Part shown: piece by piece, positions 26,389 through 36,480 of the stretch
Position numbering within the stretch: position 1 is the first letter of the stretch
Layout of the letters: every line of letters starts with the position of its first letter
Position numbers and translations under genes: made by a program
NCBI RefSeq assembly: GCF_016458275.1
Contig: NZ_JAEMHM010000006.1
Location: 235,494-299,493, forward strand
Source of the DNA: Geomesophilobacter sediminis
GTDB taxonomy: Bacteria > Desulfobacterota > Desulfuromonadia > Geobacterales > Geobacteraceae
Length of the DNA: 64,000 nt
Direction of reading: 5' to 3'
The notes under the pieces: model-generated
What the model saw: only the letters and a program-made list of their open reading frames with translations
What the model was told of the DNA's origin: nothing
The model's database searches: none

Positions 26389-28176
26389 ATGGAATCCCCC
26401 GATAAAATCCTGCACGAGGTCTTCGGCTTCAAGACGTTTCGCCCGCCCCAGCGGGAGATCGTGGAGCAGGTGCTTTCCGGGGGGGATGCTTTCGTCCTCA
26501 TGCCGACCGGGGGCGGGAAATCGCTTTGCTACCAGGTGCCGGCGCTTTGCTCCCCGGGGACCGCGCTCGTCGTTTCGCCGCTTATCTCCCTCATGAAGGA
26601 CCAGGTGGATGCCCTCAAGGAAAACGGCGTCCCCGCTGCCTGTTACAACTCCGCACTCACCGAGACCGAGGCCCGCCGCGTCCTTGCCGAACTGCACGCC
26701 GGTACCCTCAAGCTCCTCTACGTGTCACCGGAGCGGCTGCTGAGCGACGGCTTCCTGGACCGGATCAAACCCCTCGACATTTCCCTCTTCGCGATCGACG
26801 AGGCGCACTGCGTCTCGCAGTGGGGGCATGATTTCCGACCGGAATATGCCCAACTGGGGCAGCTGCGGGAACTTTTTCCCTCGGTCCCGATGATCGCCCT
26901 CACCGCTACCGCGGACGCCCAGACCCGCGGCGACATCCTGTCCCGGCTGGGGCTTGCCGATGCGGCTCAGTTCATTGCCGGCTTCGACCGTCCCAACATC
27001 CGCTACACCGTTGCCGACAAGAACAAGCCGTTCCAGCAGTTGCAGGCCTTCCTCCAGAGCCGAAAGGATGAGGCGGGGATTATCTATGCACTGTCGCGCA
27101 AACGGGTCGCGGAGGTAGCCGAGAAACTCCGCGCTGCCGGGATCAAGGCGGCCGCCTATCATGCTGGGCTCCCCGACGCCGAGCGGCATCGGGTGCAGGA
27201 CCAATTCTTGCGGGACGACGTGAAGGTGGTGGTGGCGACGGTAGCGTTCGGGATGGGGATCGACAAGTCCAACGTCCGTTTCGTCGTTCACTACGACATG
27301 CCCAAAAGCATCGAAAGTTACTACCAGGAGACCGGGCGCGCCGGGAGGGACGGGATGCCCGCGGATGCGCTCCTGCTCTTCGGCTACGGCGACATCGCCA
27401 TAGCCAGGGGGCTGATCGAGAACGGCGGCAATGCCGAGCAAAACCGCATCGAGTTGCACAAGCTGAACTGCATGATCGGCTTTGCCGAGGCGACCACCTG
27501 CCGAAGGCGTGTGCTGCTCGGCTATTTCGGGGAGCGGCTGGAAGAGGATTGCGGCAACTGCGACATCTGCGAGAACCCGCCGGAGCGCTTCGACGCGACC
27601 GAGGATGCCCGCAAGGCGTTGTCGTGCGTGTACCGGGTGGGGCAGCGCTTCGGTATGGGGCACGTGATCGAGGTCCTGCGCGGCTCGCAGAACCAGCGGG
27701 TTCTGGATTTGAGGCACGATCGGCTCACCACCTACGGGATCGGGAAGCACCTCTCCCAGGATGCCTGGGGAACGCTGATGCGCCAGCTGATTCACTTGGG
27801 CTATCTGGAGCAGGACGTGGCGAACTTCTCGGTTTTGAAGCTGACCGAACGGGCCCGACCGCTTTTGCGCGGCGAAGAGCAGCTGGTGCTGGCGCGACAC
27901 CGCGATACCAAGGTCGTGGAGAAGAAAGCGGCGAAGAAACCTGCCTACGAAGGGGCGCTGTTTCAGAAGCTGCGGGAGTTGCGCAAGGAGATTGCCGACG
28001 AACAGCAGGTGCCGCCGTTCGTGGTCTTTGCCGATGCGACGCTGGCCGAAATGGCGGCACAGCGTCCGAAGGACAAGTGGGAACTGTTAAAGATAACCGG
28101 CGTGGGCCAGCACAAGATGGCCCGTTATGGGGATGCTTTCCTCCGCGTTATCAAGAGCCAGGAAGCAATCGATTGA
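26389..28176 (+). CDS. recQ: ATP-dependent DNA helicase RecQ
   Basis: 595 residues. Superfamily 2 motifs: Walker A MPTGGGKS (38-45), DEAH (137-140) with the aromatic-rich loop [54 protein letters not shown] as motifs V and VI. The zinc-binding RQC cysteines are in [21 protein letters not shown], then winged helix, then a C-terminal HRDC domain (about 510-590, [32 protein letters not shown]). It unwinds DNA in recombination and repair. GGTGAG precedes the ATG; a strong terminator follows. Confidence 0.97.
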   Translation: MESPDKILHEVFGFKTFRPPQREIVEQVLSGGDAFVLMPTGGGKSLCYQVPALCSPGTALVVSPLISLMKDQVDALKENGVPAACYNSALTETEARRVLAELHAGTLKLLYVSPERLLSDGFLDRIKPLDISLFAIDEAHCVSQWGHDFRPEYAQLGQLRELFPSVPMIALTATADAQTRGDILSRLGLADAAQFIAGFDRPNIRYTVADKNKPFQQLQAFLQSRKDEAGIIYALSRKRVAEVAEKLRAAGIKAAAYHAGLPDAERHRVQDQFLRDDVKVVVATVAFGMGIDKSNVRFVVHYDMPKSIESYYQETGRAGRDGMPADALLLFGYGDIAIARGLIENGGNAEQNRIELHKLNCMIGFAEATTCRRRVLLGYFGERLEEDCGNCDICENPPERFDATEDARKALSCVYRVGQRFGMGHVIEVLRGSQNQRVLDLRHDRLTTYGIGKHLSQDAWGTLMRQLIHLGYLEQDVANFSVLKLTERARPLLRGEEQLVLARHRDTKVVEKKAAKKPAYEGALFQKLRELRKEIADEQQVPPFVVFADATLAEMAAQRPKDKWELLKITGVGQHKMARYGDAFLRVIKSQEAID

Positions 28177-28216
28177 CAATGGACAGTTGACCACGAAACC
28201 CCCGGTTTGCTCATAC

Positions 28217-28263
28217 AAGAACGGACAACCAGTCTAGTTGACGACCGGTTGTCCGTTCTTTTT
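28217..28263 (+). terminator. Terminator after recQ
   Basis: AAGAACGGACAACC (28217-28230) pairs with GGTTGTCCGTTCTT (28247-28260), followed by TTT. A long, nearly perfect stem. Confidence 0.9.
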
Positions 28264-28267
28264 GGGT

Positions 28268-28485
28268 TCAACGATCATTGGTCATGCCGATTAGCGTCTA
28301 TCTTCAGCATCACGTCGCTCCCCCTTCAAGGGGGGCGCGCGTAAGCGCGGCTTGCAACGATGTGGGGGATGGGGGGGCGAAATCAGCGACTTAACCCCAT
28401 CCTCACCCCGACCCTCTCCTTGAAGGAGAGGGAGGTAACGGTCCTGCTGAAGATGCGCGCTAATCGAATTGATCAACGATCATTG
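28268..28485. repeat. MITE-like element with inverted repeats and 13-bp direct repeats
   Basis: A 22-base arm CGATTAGCGTCTATCTTCAGCA (28288-28309, shown only to place it) faces its near reverse complement at 28445-28466. Outside them, TCAACGATCATTG occurs on both sides (28268-28280 and 28473-28485) like a target duplication. The interior contains the CCCTCTCC family hairpin in reverse (28394-28432) and a GGGGGATGGGGGGG stretch. Length about 190 bp, no coding capacity. Abuts the 3' end of ilvA. Confidence 0.7.
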
Positions 28486-28486
28486 A

Positions 28487-29689
28487 TCATTGAATCAACT
28501 TGTACCCCTTGCTCTCCAAATGGCTGATGACCTCGCGGATATGGTCCGGGCCACGGGTTTCCAGCTCTACGAGCACCTCCGTCTTGCCGATCGGCAGCGA
28601 TTCGGAGCGACGATCGTGGGTGATGATCGAGATGTTGGCCCGGGCCTCGGCGATTTCCGTCGACAGCCGCGCCAGCGCCCCCGGCACGTCGTCCAGTTCC
28701 ACCTTCAGCTTCAGGTAGCGCCCCGCCGCGAGCATGCCTCGCTCCACGACCACCGCGATCGTCTTCACGTCGATGTTCCCGCCGGAAAGAAGCGCCACCG
28801 TTTTCCCTGAAATCTTCGCCACCTTCCGGTTCAAAAGGGCAGCCACCCCGACCGCTCCGGCCCCTTCCACCATCAGCTTGTTGCGTTCCAGAAGGGACAC
28901 GATCGCCAGGGCGATTTCTTCTTCTTCCACCAGGACAATCTCGTCGACCAGGTCCCGCACCACCGGATAGGTTTCGCTGCCGGCCGTTTTCACGGCAATG
29001 CCGTCGGCAAGGCTCGCCCGGATCGGCACGGTCACGACTTTCCCTTTCTTGATCGCCGTTTGCATGGATGGCGCAGCGGCCGACTCCACGCCGATCACCC
29101 TGACATGGGGATGGGTCTCTTTGATGGCCATGGCGATCCCGGCGATCAGTCCGCCGCCACCGATGGGGACCAGGACGTTGGCGAGGTCGGGAAGGTCTTC
29201 CAGAAGTTCCAAGCCGATGGTTCCCTGCCCCGCCATCACCAGCGGGTCGTCGAACGGATGCACGAAGAGCGCCCCGGTCTCCTTGCTTCGTGTCAGCGCG
29301 GCGCTGCACGCCTCGTCGAAATTTTTCCCTTCCAGCACGACCTCCGCGCCGTAGTCGCGGGTGGAGAAAACCTTCTGCGGCGGGGTGGTTTCCGGCATGT
29401 AAACCGTAGATTTGACGCCCAGCAGGTCGGCAGAAAAGGCAACTCCTTGGGCGTGGTTGCCCGCCGAGGCGGTAATGACGCCGCCGGCCAGCGCAGAACG
29501 CGGCTGGGCCGCCATGAAGTTCATCGCTCCCCGGATTTTAAAGGCGCCGGTTCTCTGAAGGTTTTCGCATTTAAGGTAAAGCGGCAGGCCGAGACGTTCG
29601 CTGAAGTGGTGGGCGTGAATCAACTCGGTGCGACGCACCCGCTTTTTAAGACGGGTGGCCGCATCGAGGATCAGATCGTAATCAAGCAT
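28487..29689 (-). CDS. ilvA: Threonine ammonia-lyase with ACT domain
   Basis: 400 residues. PLP enzyme of the serine/threonine dehydratase family: Lys51 in TGAFKIRGA binds PLP, SAGNHAQGVAF binds the substrate, and VPIGGGGLIAGIA holds the phosphate loop. An ACT domain follows (about 325-400, LKLKVELDDVPGALARLSTEIAEARANI), so it is the shorter form (about 400 residues) with one regulatory domain, unlike the 514-residue IlvA of E. coli. Deaminates threonine to 2-oxobutanoate for isoleucine. Start at 29689 has AAAGG; a frame further upstream is not conserved. Confidence 0.94.
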   Translation of the reverse strand: MLDYDLILDAATRLKKRVRRTELIHAHHFSERLGLPLYLKCENLQRTGAFKIRGAMNFMAAQPRSALAGGVITASAGNHAQGVAFSADLLGVKSTVYMPETTPPQKVFSTRDYGAEVVLEGKNFDEACSAALTRSKETGALFVHPFDDPLVMAGQGTIGLELLEDLPDLANVLVPIGGGGLIAGIAMAIKETHPHVRVIGVESAAAPSMQTAIKKGKVVTVPIRASLADGIAVKTAGSETYPVVRDLVDEIVLVEEEEIALAIVSLLERNKLMVEGAGAVGVAALLNRKVAKISGKTVALLSGGNIDVKTIAVVVERGMLAAGRYLKLKVELDDVPGALARLSTEIAEARANISIITHDRRSESLPIGKTEVLVELETRGPDHIREVISHLESKGYKLIQ

Positions 29690-29709
29690 GTAGTACCTTT
29701 CCGGAGGGA

Positions 29710-30705
29710 TTAATGGGCGTGGTCGTGGCCGCAACAGCTATCGCCGTGCGGATGCCGGTGCGGGTGGGTGTGGCCATGCGCGTGGCTGTGAGCCCGGGGA
29801 CGGTGGCGAAACTGCTTGGCGCCCGGGTCATCGGTGCAGCGGGTGCTCTCCAGCTGCAGGGTCGTGTGGGAGATATGGAACCTCTCGAAGAGGGCCTGCT
29901 CGATCTTCCTGAGCATGCCGCCCTGTTCGCCGCGGAAGCTCGGCGGCACCACGACATGGGCCGAAAGCGCCAGGATATGGGAGCAGATGGTCCAGATGTT
30001 GACGTGATGCACCTCTGACACTCCCTCGACCTCCCGGATCGCTGCCGCCACCTCGTTGACGTCGATACCTTTGGGGACACCTTCCAGGAGGATGTGCACC
30101 GATTCCCGGATGACGCGCCAGGATCCCCAGAAGATCACCGTGCCGATCCCTACCGAGATGATGGCATCGAGGAGGTACCAGTTGCTGAAGTACATGATGA
30201 TGCCGCCGACGATGACGCCGATGGAAGCCGCGGCGTCGCCGATCATGTGGAGAAACGCGCTGTGCACGTTCAGGTCGTCGTGGGAGTGGGAATGCAGTGC
30301 GCTCGCGGCGAAGACGTTCATCGCGAGGCCGACCCCGGCAATGATCATCATGGGGAGGCTTTTGACCTCTTCCGGGTGCTGCATCCTGCCGAACGCTTCA
30401 TAGCAGATGATCCCCGCGATCACGAAGACGGTCACCCCGTTGATGAAGGAGGCGAAGACCTCGGCACGGTGCCAGCCGAAGGTCCGGGTATCGGAAGTCG
30501 GGAAGGTGGAGAGCTTGATGGCACCCAGCGAGAGGAGCAGCGCGAACAGGTCGAGGAATACGTGAGCGGCGTCGGAGAGGAGGGCCAATGAGTTGGTCCA
30601 GATCCCGCCGGCGAGTTCCGCGACGAGGGTGGCGGCGGTCAGGAAGATGGCGTATTTGAAGCGCCCGGCAATGCTTTGGTCCAGATGATGAGATTCGGCG
30701 TGCAT
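29710..30705 (-). CDS. Cation diffusion facilitator (Zn/Co/Cd efflux, CzcD type)
   Basis: 331 residues. Six membrane segments with paired metal-site motifs: SLALLSDAAHVFLDLFALLLS in helix 2 (HxxxD) and HMIGDAAASIGVIVGG in helix 5. The loop between helices 4 and 5 carries HSHSHDDLN, and the C-terminal cytoplasmic domain ends in a very His-rich tail (HSHAHGHTHPHRHPHGDSCCGHDHAH), expected to bind zinc-like ions. Antiports divalent metal against protons. ATG at 30705 with GGGG eight bases before; a TTG at 30711 is in frame. Ends 20 bp before ilvA. Confidence 0.93.
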   Translation of the reverse strand: MHAESHHLDQSIAGRFKYAIFLTAATLVAELAGGIWTNSLALLSDAAHVFLDLFALLLSLGAIKLSTFPTSDTRTFGWHRAEVFASFINGVTVFVIAGIICYEAFGRMQHPEEVKSLPMMIIAGVGLAMNVFAASALHSHSHDDLNVHSAFLHMIGDAAASIGVIVGGIIMYFSNWYLLDAIISVGIGTVIFWGSWRVIRESVHILLEGVPKGIDVNEVAAAIREVEGVSEVHHVNIWTICSHILALSAHVVVPPSFRGEQGGMLRKIEQALFERFHISHTTLQLESTRCTDDPGAKQFRHRPRAHSHAHGHTHPHRHPHGDSCCGHDHAH

Positions 30706-30753
30706 GATCAACCCCGTCGGGAGGGGGGCTGGGCCCCCTCCCCAAGTCCGTGG

Positions 30754-31488
30754 TTAGAAATTCAGCGCAGCCTTCAGCGAGTAGATGGGTCGCACCTGGT
30801 ATTCCGCCTCCGCGGTGATCGCAAAGAGCGGCAGGGGCGATATCTTCAACCCTGCGAAGAAGCGCGGCTGATAGATGGTTTCGTTCGAAAGATTCGACAG
30901 TTGCTGCAGATGTCCTTCAGCTTTGCTCTGAATCCAGACAGCACCAGCACCGACATAGGGAGTCAGGAAGAGAATCCCCTTGCTGATGGAGGTATCGATG
31001 CCAGCGGTTTTAAGGCTGAGATCGTTGACTCCGGCCAACTGGGAGTAGGTCGCCCGGATGCCCCAGGCCGGAGTGGCCATGGTCCCGTCCAGGATCGCCT
31101 TGCTGACCTCAACACCCCACAGCTTGATGTTGGAGTCGGGCACGTAAGAGTACATCGCGCCGACGTCGATGCTGAAGGGAAGACCCTTTCTGACACGGAG
31201 TTTCGGGAGGAGCAGGAATGAGGGAGCGTCGTTACCGAAAGCCTTATTCCAGTAGGAACTGCCGCTATTGATGTCCATCGCTTCGAGCTCGACTCCGGCG
31301 TCAAAACCGAGAATTCCTAGCGGTTCGGCAGGAGCGGTGTTCTTGTAGGAGATCGCGGCGCCGGCCTGCTTGCTCAGGTCCCTGAATTCGCTTTGTGCCA
31401 GACCGGAGGAGAACCTCAGGTCCCTTGCCATTGCTTGTGACGCAATTAATAGAGTCAGGGAGAGTGCTAGAACTATTAGTTTTTTCAC
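30754..31488 (-). CDS. Outer-membrane beta-barrel protein
   Basis: 244 residues. Sec signal peptide VKKLIVLALSLTLLIASQAMA, cut before RDLRF. The rest is alternating amphipathic strands rich in Gly, Tyr and Ala, with GILFLTPYVGAGAVWIQ and an end SLKAALNF whose terminal Phe is the usual Bam signal. I cannot assign a specific substrate; it may be a porin-like or OmpW/TIGR-type barrel. Start is GTG at 31488, supported by AAGGAGG five bases upstream; longer frames run antisense through trxB. A good promoter lies at 31526-31554. Confidence 0.82.
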   Translation of the reverse strand: MKKLIVLALSLTLLIASQAMARDLRFSSGLAQSEFRDLSKQAGAAISYKNTAPAEPLGILGFDAGVELEAMDINSGSSYWNKAFGNDAPSFLLLPKLRVRKGLPFSIDVGAMYSYVPDSNIKLWGVEVSKAILDGTMATPAWGIRATYSQLAGVNDLSLKTAGIDTSISKGILFLTPYVGAGAVWIQSKAEGHLQQLSNLSNETIYQPRFFAGLKISPLPLFAITAEAEYQVRPIYSLKAALNF

Positions 31489-31525
31489 GTTATCCTCCTT
31501 GTCATTGTATACCAGATTAATTTTA

Positions 31526-31554
31526 ATCTTAACAGAGCCGCTATGACGGGTCAA
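31526..31554 (-). promoter_or_regulatory. Sigma-70 promoter of the outer-membrane protein gene
   Basis: On the minus strand TTGACC, a 17-base spacer and TAAGAT, about 40 bp before the GTG start. Confidence 0.7.
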
Positions 31555-31557
31555 TGA

Positions 31558-32589
<1,032 letters not shown>

Positions 32590-32640
32590 GCAAGAATTGA
32601 GAAAGATCCGGATGTTGATACGCTGAAGGCTTCCTTACGT

Positions 32641-32682
32641 TCCCTCCCCTTCAAGGGGAGGGGGCAGGCTTGGAGGATGGGG
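32641..32682 (+). repeat. Intergenic repeat (CCCTCTCC/GGAGAGGG family, variant)
   Basis: TCCCTCCCCTTCAAGGGGAG then GGGGCAGG and GGAGGATGGGGT, the same layout as 10981 and 23847 with a few changes. Lies between trxB and yifB. Confidence 0.75.
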
Positions 32683-32720
32683 TTGAAGTTCTGGTCACCA
32701 CGCATGATCAGGAGTTTGCC

Positions 32721-33893
32721 ATGCTTGCCAAGGTCCTTTCCAGCGCAGTCGTCGGCATCGACGCGATCATCATCGATGTCGAGGTCGATATAGCCCAAGG
32801 GCTGCCGCAGCTGGCAACCGTCGGGCTCCCCGAGGGGGCGGTCAAGGAGAGCAAGGACCGCGTCAAGGCCGCCCTCAAAAATTCCGGCTACGATTTCCCC
32901 AACCGCAAGATCACCGTCAATCTCGCCCCCGCCGACGTCAAGAAGGAGGGGGCTTCCTTCGATCTCCCCATCTCCATCGGCATCCTTGCCGCTACCGGCG
33001 CCATCCGCAAAGAAAAACTCAAGCACTACCTCCTGCTCGGCGAGCTCTCCCTCGACGGCGGCGTCAAACCGATCCGCGGCGGCCTCCCGGTTGCCGTGGC
33101 CGCCAAAGAAGGCGAGCTCACCGGCATCATCATTCCCAAAGAGAACGTGCCGGAAGCGGGAGTGGTCGAAGGCGTTTCCGTCATCGGCGTGACCCAGCTC
33201 TCCGAAGTGGTCGATTTTCTGAATGGCGCGCTGGAGATCGCACCCTTTCAGGCCGACATCGGGGACCTGTTCAGCCAGCTCGGGGAGGGGGGCGACGACT
33301 TCTGCGACGTGAAAGGGCAGGAGCACGCCAAGCGCGCCTTGGAAGTGGCGGCGGCGGGAAGCCACAATCTGTTGATGCTCGGCCCGCCCGGTTCCGGGAA
33401 GACCATGCTGGCCCGCCGGATACCGTCCATCCTTCCGCCGATGCTGTTCGAGGAGTCGATCGAGACGACGAAGATCTACAGCGTGATGGGGCTTTTGGAG
33501 CGGGACCGCGCCCTGATCACCAGCCGCCCCTTCCGGGCGCCACACCACACCATCTCGGACGTCGGCCTCATCGGCGGCAGCAACACCCCCAAGCCCGGCG
33601 AGGTGTCGCTTTCCCACAACGGGGTGCTCTTTCTGGACGAGCTCCCGGAATTCAAAAAGCACGTCATCGAAGTCCTGCGCCAGCCGATGGAGGACGGCCG
33701 GGTCACCATCTCCCGCGCCCTTTCCTCCGTTACCTATCCTTCGCGAATAATGTTGGTTGCCGCGATGAACCCGTGTGGGTGTGTGCACCTTTCTCTACTG
33801 GCACAAAAGAAGGGATATAATAGAAGACAAAATGGAGGGATTCCTCGCCGACATCTACCCGGTCCAAGACTTCCTTCACAACTTGCTGCCTAG
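32721..33893 (+). pseudogene. yifB: YifB/ComM AAA+ ATPase, truncated by element insertion
   Basis: Starts [30 protein letters not shown] with AGGAG upstream. The ChlI/Lon-like N-terminal domain (about 1-180) and the Mg-chelatase AAA+ core with Walker [14 protein letters not shown] (about 224-236) and Walker [12 protein letters not shown] are intact. The match stops at AAMNPCG (about residue 352), where a full protein continues with a zinc-type cysteine region and about 150 more residues. After the junction (about 33776) the frame runs on for 39 unrelated residues of element DNA. ComM-type proteins drive branch migration in natural transformation. The 3' part should lie beyond the right end of the element. 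Confidence 0.92.
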
Positions 33894-35250
33894 CCTCGTA
33901 GCTAAGCATTCCCCAAAGCGATGTAAGCGTGGTAGCTCTTTCGATTACGTATGATCTGCCAATTTCGTTCGTCTTGATGAAATCGATCTCCGCCTGAAGG
34001 CGGGGGATCTCCGCGAAGATGCTTTCCTTCCTGTACTTGAGAGGATCGAATCTCTCCCGAAATTCGTTCTGATCGAGGGCCTGCTTCCCGTACAGATCGA
34101 TAAGAACGTCAATCTTGCTGTTCACATCTTTCTGTTCCTTCTTCAAAAGTTCCAGCCGTTCCTGTTTCTCCAGGAGCTCCTTTTCCAGGTCCTCATTCGC
34201 CCCAAGCTGTTCAGGTGAGACAACTATGCCTTTCAAGGCATCGTGAAAATGCTGCTCAATGATGTCTTCATTGATCTTTGTCCGGCATTTCTTGCAGGCA
34301 TAGCGCGGAATCTTCATAGAGGGGTACGGTGCGACATAGAGCTTGGAACCGCATTGGCATTTCAGCAGGCCGGAAAAGAGAAACCTTCCGTTTTTCGGAA
34401 CCTCTTTGAAGTTGGGATATCGGCTCGCCGTTTCCTGGAATATCTTGTTGACGGCCTCCCAGTCTTCTTCTGACACCAAGGGTTCGACGTTGAAATATAC
34501 CCAGTCTTTCTCGGGCTTCAGGACCCAGTTCTTCTTGTTCCCTAGGCTTTTCGCATAATTCGCCCTTCTGATTCCCTTATAGACTGTCTCAGAGAGCATC
34601 CGCTTGAGCGACGTGGGGCGGAAGACGCACTTGTTCCTAGAATAGAGCCCTTCTTCCTTGAGAATGTTGCAGGTGGTGAGTAATTTGCCAGTTCCGAGGA
34701 AGAGCTCGTAAGCCCTCTTTACGATGGGAGCCTCAGATGGATTGGGAACAAGCTTCCCTTCTACCCAATGGTAACCAAAAGGTCCCTTCCCACCGGTGTT
34801 CTTCCCCATTTTTGCACGAACGGGGATCGAAGCTGCAACGCGAGCAGATATCTCTTCTCTTTCCCACTGGGCCAAGGCGCCGATCACTGTGTAGAGAAGA
34901 CGGCCCGCAGGCGAGGACGTGTCTATGCTTTCTTCCAAGCTGACGAGGGCTGCATCGTGTTTCTGGAAATAATCAGAGATTTCGAGGAGCTGCTTTGTGT
35001 TGCGGGCGAGACGGGCGAGTTTTGAGAAGATCAGCGCCTTGATGCGGCCTGCTGCCACATCTTCGAGCATCCTCTTCGCTTCGGAATTATCCAGAACGTC
35101 TTTACCGGATACTCCTGACAGGTCGTACAGCTCAACGACTTGCCACCTCTTGAGTTCGGCGTACATCCTGGCGCGCGCTTCATGATTTTTCGGGGACTCC
35201 CCCCGGGCCTGATCCTCCGTTGATACCCTTATCCAGATTCCAACATGCAT
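33730..35250 (-). CDS. Large serine recombinase (element integrase)
   Basis: 506 residues. N-terminal resolvase domain with nucleophile Ser10 in IRVSTEDQ and [14 protein letters not shown]; recombinase domain (about 155-260) with [15 protein letters not shown] and [10 protein letters not shown]; zinc ribbon Cys298, Cys300, Cys319, Cys322; then a charged coiled coil (about 352-385). Such enzymes integrate DNA at a single att site and excise only with a directionality factor, which I cannot identify here. Residues from about 492 on (THTGSSRQP to KDR) are read from yifB DNA across attL, so the free circular form must encode a different tail. ATG at 35250 has GGGA upstream. Confidence 0.93.
   Translation of the reverse strand: MHVGIWIRVSTEDQARGESPKNHEARARMYAELKRWQVVELYDLSGVSGKDVLDNSEAKRMLEDVAAGRIKALIFSKLARLARNTKQLLEISDYFQKHDAALVSLEESIDTSSPAGRLLYTVIGALAQWEREEISARVAASIPVRAKMGKNTGGKGPFGYHWVEGKLVPNPSEAPIVKRAYELFLGTGKLLTTCNILKEEGLYSRNKCVFRPTSLKRMLSETVYKGIRRANYAKSLGNKKNWVLKPEKDWVYFNVEPLVSEEDWEAVNKIFQETASRYPNFKEVPKNGRFLFSGLLKCQCGSKLYVAPYPSMKIPRYACKKCRTKINEDIIEQHFHDALKGIVVSPEQLGANEDLEKELLEKQERLELLKKEQKDVNSKIDVLIDLYGKQALDQNEFRERFDPLKYRKESIFAEIPRLQAEIDFIKTNEIGRSYVIERATTLTSLWGMLSYEARQQVVKEVLDRVDVGEESLHFVFYYIPSFVPVEKGAHTHTGSSRQPTLFAKDR
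33760..33795. other. Left attachment junction (attL) in yifB
   Basis: yifB homology ends within the codons for MNPC (about 33766-33777, ATGAACCCGTGTGGG). The sequence beyond is element DNA. The short palindromic GGTG-TGTG-CACC (33778-33789) may belong to the recombinase arm site. The exact crossover bases cannot be fixed without the right junction. Confidence 0.75.
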
Positions 35251-35263
35251 GACAGCATCCCGC

Positions 35264-35959
35264 CTAGATTACTCCGCCAGCCCAGACAACCCTTCCGACG
35301 ATATTCAGTTTTTCAGTATCATCACCGTGCAATATCTCAGGTTCGTACAACGGATTGTCACTTCTGATGACCACAGAACCGTCGAACTTTTTCTGAAGGC
35401 GTTTGACGAGCAGAGCGTCATCAAATTGCAGAACATAGATAGCACCATCTTCCACCCTTGATACTCGGGTATCAACCAGTATCAAATCTCCGTTGCTCAG
35501 GGTCGGTTCCATACTGTCGCCATGAACGGCAATCAGTGCAAGGGAGTCTCTCGGGATACCCAGCACATTCTTGACCCAATCAGCCTTGAAATAAAGATGG
35601 TCGACGATCTGTTCGCTATGAATGATGGCGCCGCCACCGGCGCTCGCATGCACTTCATATCGCGGTACCCGAATATACCCTTCCTTCTCCATTACGAGAT
35701 GCTTCCCCTCCAATTTCTCCGTTGAGACATCACCTTCCTCTGCAAACATCCACTCCAAATCGATGTGGTTCTTGATGCACAGGCTGATGATCCTTTCGTA
35801 CGGGATCGTGTTGCGCCCTTTCCAAACCCCCAACAGCCTCGGGTCCACATCGAGAGCCCTTGCGATATCAACATCCCCTTTTACGTCGAGGGCAGTTTTC
35901 AGCTTTTCGATGATTTCAGAGATCTTGAAGTCTTCATGTTGTGCATTTTTTCTTGACAT
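35264..35959 (-). CDS. CI/LexA-type repressor with S24 self-cleavage domain
   Basis: 231 residues. N-terminal HTH (about 10-70, VDIARALDVDPRLLGVWKGRNTIPYERI) of the phage CI type; C-terminal S24 peptidase with Ser149 in VHGDSMEPTL and Lys186 in ALLVKRLQ; a likely Ala-Gly cut site at Ala107-Gly108 in HASAGGGA. By family behaviour it should be cleaved after DNA damage via RecA, releasing the element's genes. It lies 13 bp from the recombinase start on the same strand, so both may be co-transcribed. AAGGA lies eight bases before its ATG; the HTH gene is divergent over a 29 bp gap. Confidence 0.92.
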   Translation of the reverse strand: MSRKNAQHEDFKISEIIEKLKTALDVKGDVDIARALDVDPRLLGVWKGRNTIPYERIISLCIKNHIDLEWMFAEEGDVSTEKLEGKHLVMEKEGYIRVPRYEVHASAGGGAIIHSEQIVDHLYFKADWVKNVLGIPRDSLALIAVHGDSMEPTLSNGDLILVDTRVSRVEDGAIYVLQFDDALLVKRLQKKFDGSVVIRSDNPLYEPEILHGDDTEKLNIVGRVVWAGGVI

Positions 35960-35981
35960 GTTATCATCCTTATGTGATAAT
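35953..35981 (+). promoter_or_regulatory. Promoter with embedded operator between repressor and HTH genes
   Basis: TTGACA (35953-35958), a 17-base spacer and GATAAT (35976-35981) reads toward the HTH gene. Between the boxes TTATCA (35961-35966) and TGATAA (35975-35980) form an inverted repeat with an eight-base centre. A repressor bound there would block this promoter. Confidence 0.65.
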
Positions 35982-35988
35982 AATCATC

Positions 35989-36183
35989 ATGATGAAGATT
36001 TCGATGAAAATAAAGATCCTGATGATGGAAAAAGGGATATCAGGATCGGATATCGCCAGGATGGCAGGTGTCCATCGGACGGCCGTCTATCATGTAATCA
36101 GCGGGAGGGCAAGATCTCAGCGGATTCAGAGAATTATCGCCAGAGAGCTAGGTGTCCCATACGAGAGTTTGTGGGCTCGATGA
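35989..36183 (+). CDS. Small HTH (Cro/Ner-like) DNA-binding protein
   Basis: 64 residues from MMKISMKIKILMMEKG. A helix-turn-helix is clear in GISGSDIARMAGVHRTAVYHVISGRARSQRIQRIIARELGV. It is similar to Nlp/Ner and Mu-type regulators. Divergent from the CI-type repressor, it fits the Cro role of a two-state switch. There is no ribosome site; the promoter's -10 ends at 35981, so the start codon at 35989 would be almost at the 5' end of the RNA (leaderless). Later in-frame ATGs (35992, 36004) are alternatives. Confidence 0.75.
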   Translation: MMKISMKIKILMMEKGISGSDIARMAGVHRTAVYHVISGRARSQRIQRIIARELGVPYESLWAR

Positions 36184-36306
36184 AAGCTGTTGAGATATCA
36201 TCAGCTTGGATTTCTTGCGCCTCAATTACTCATCATCTTATAACACAAAAAATTATACAATTCATCAAAATGTTTTTCATCTCTTCTTTATGTTGCAAGA
36301 GACGCC
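36184..36306 (+). other. AT-rich gap before the replication genes
   Basis: About 120 bp, much richer in A and T than its surroundings. It includes TTGCGC and TATAAC with 18 bases between (a weak promoter candidate) and two ATCATC-type repeats. No gene seen. Confidence 0.45.
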
Positions 36307-36480
36307 GTGAAAGTCACCGTAGAATACATAAATTCGTGTGATCCGGAGGCAAGATTTGAGCGTCTGATGAATATCATCCGACGCGACCTCGAACGGCAAG
36401 CCTTTGAGAGGAGTGCAGGAAAGGAGATCGTTCCCGCGGTTCTGCCTTCCCCCGTGACGGAGGTGGCCATTGCACTGTAA
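36307..36480 (+). CDS. Small unknown protein overlapping trfA
   Basis: 57 residues from a GTG: VKVTVEYINSCDPEARFERL then NIIRRDLERQAFERSAGKE and EVAIAL. Charged helix in the middle. I do not recognise it. Its last 11 bases overlap the TTG start of the trfA gene (36470), suggesting translational coupling and therefore a role in limiting replication protein output, but it may also be a leader peptide only. The ribosome site is unclear, so the call is tentative. Confidence 0.4.
   Translation: MKVTVEYINSCDPEARFERLMNIIRRDLERQAFERSAGKEIVPAVLPSPVTEVAIAL

Noticed and set aside
33760..33795. tRNA gene as the integration site
   Set aside because: No tRNA-like sequence at the junction; the target is clearly the yifB coding sequence.
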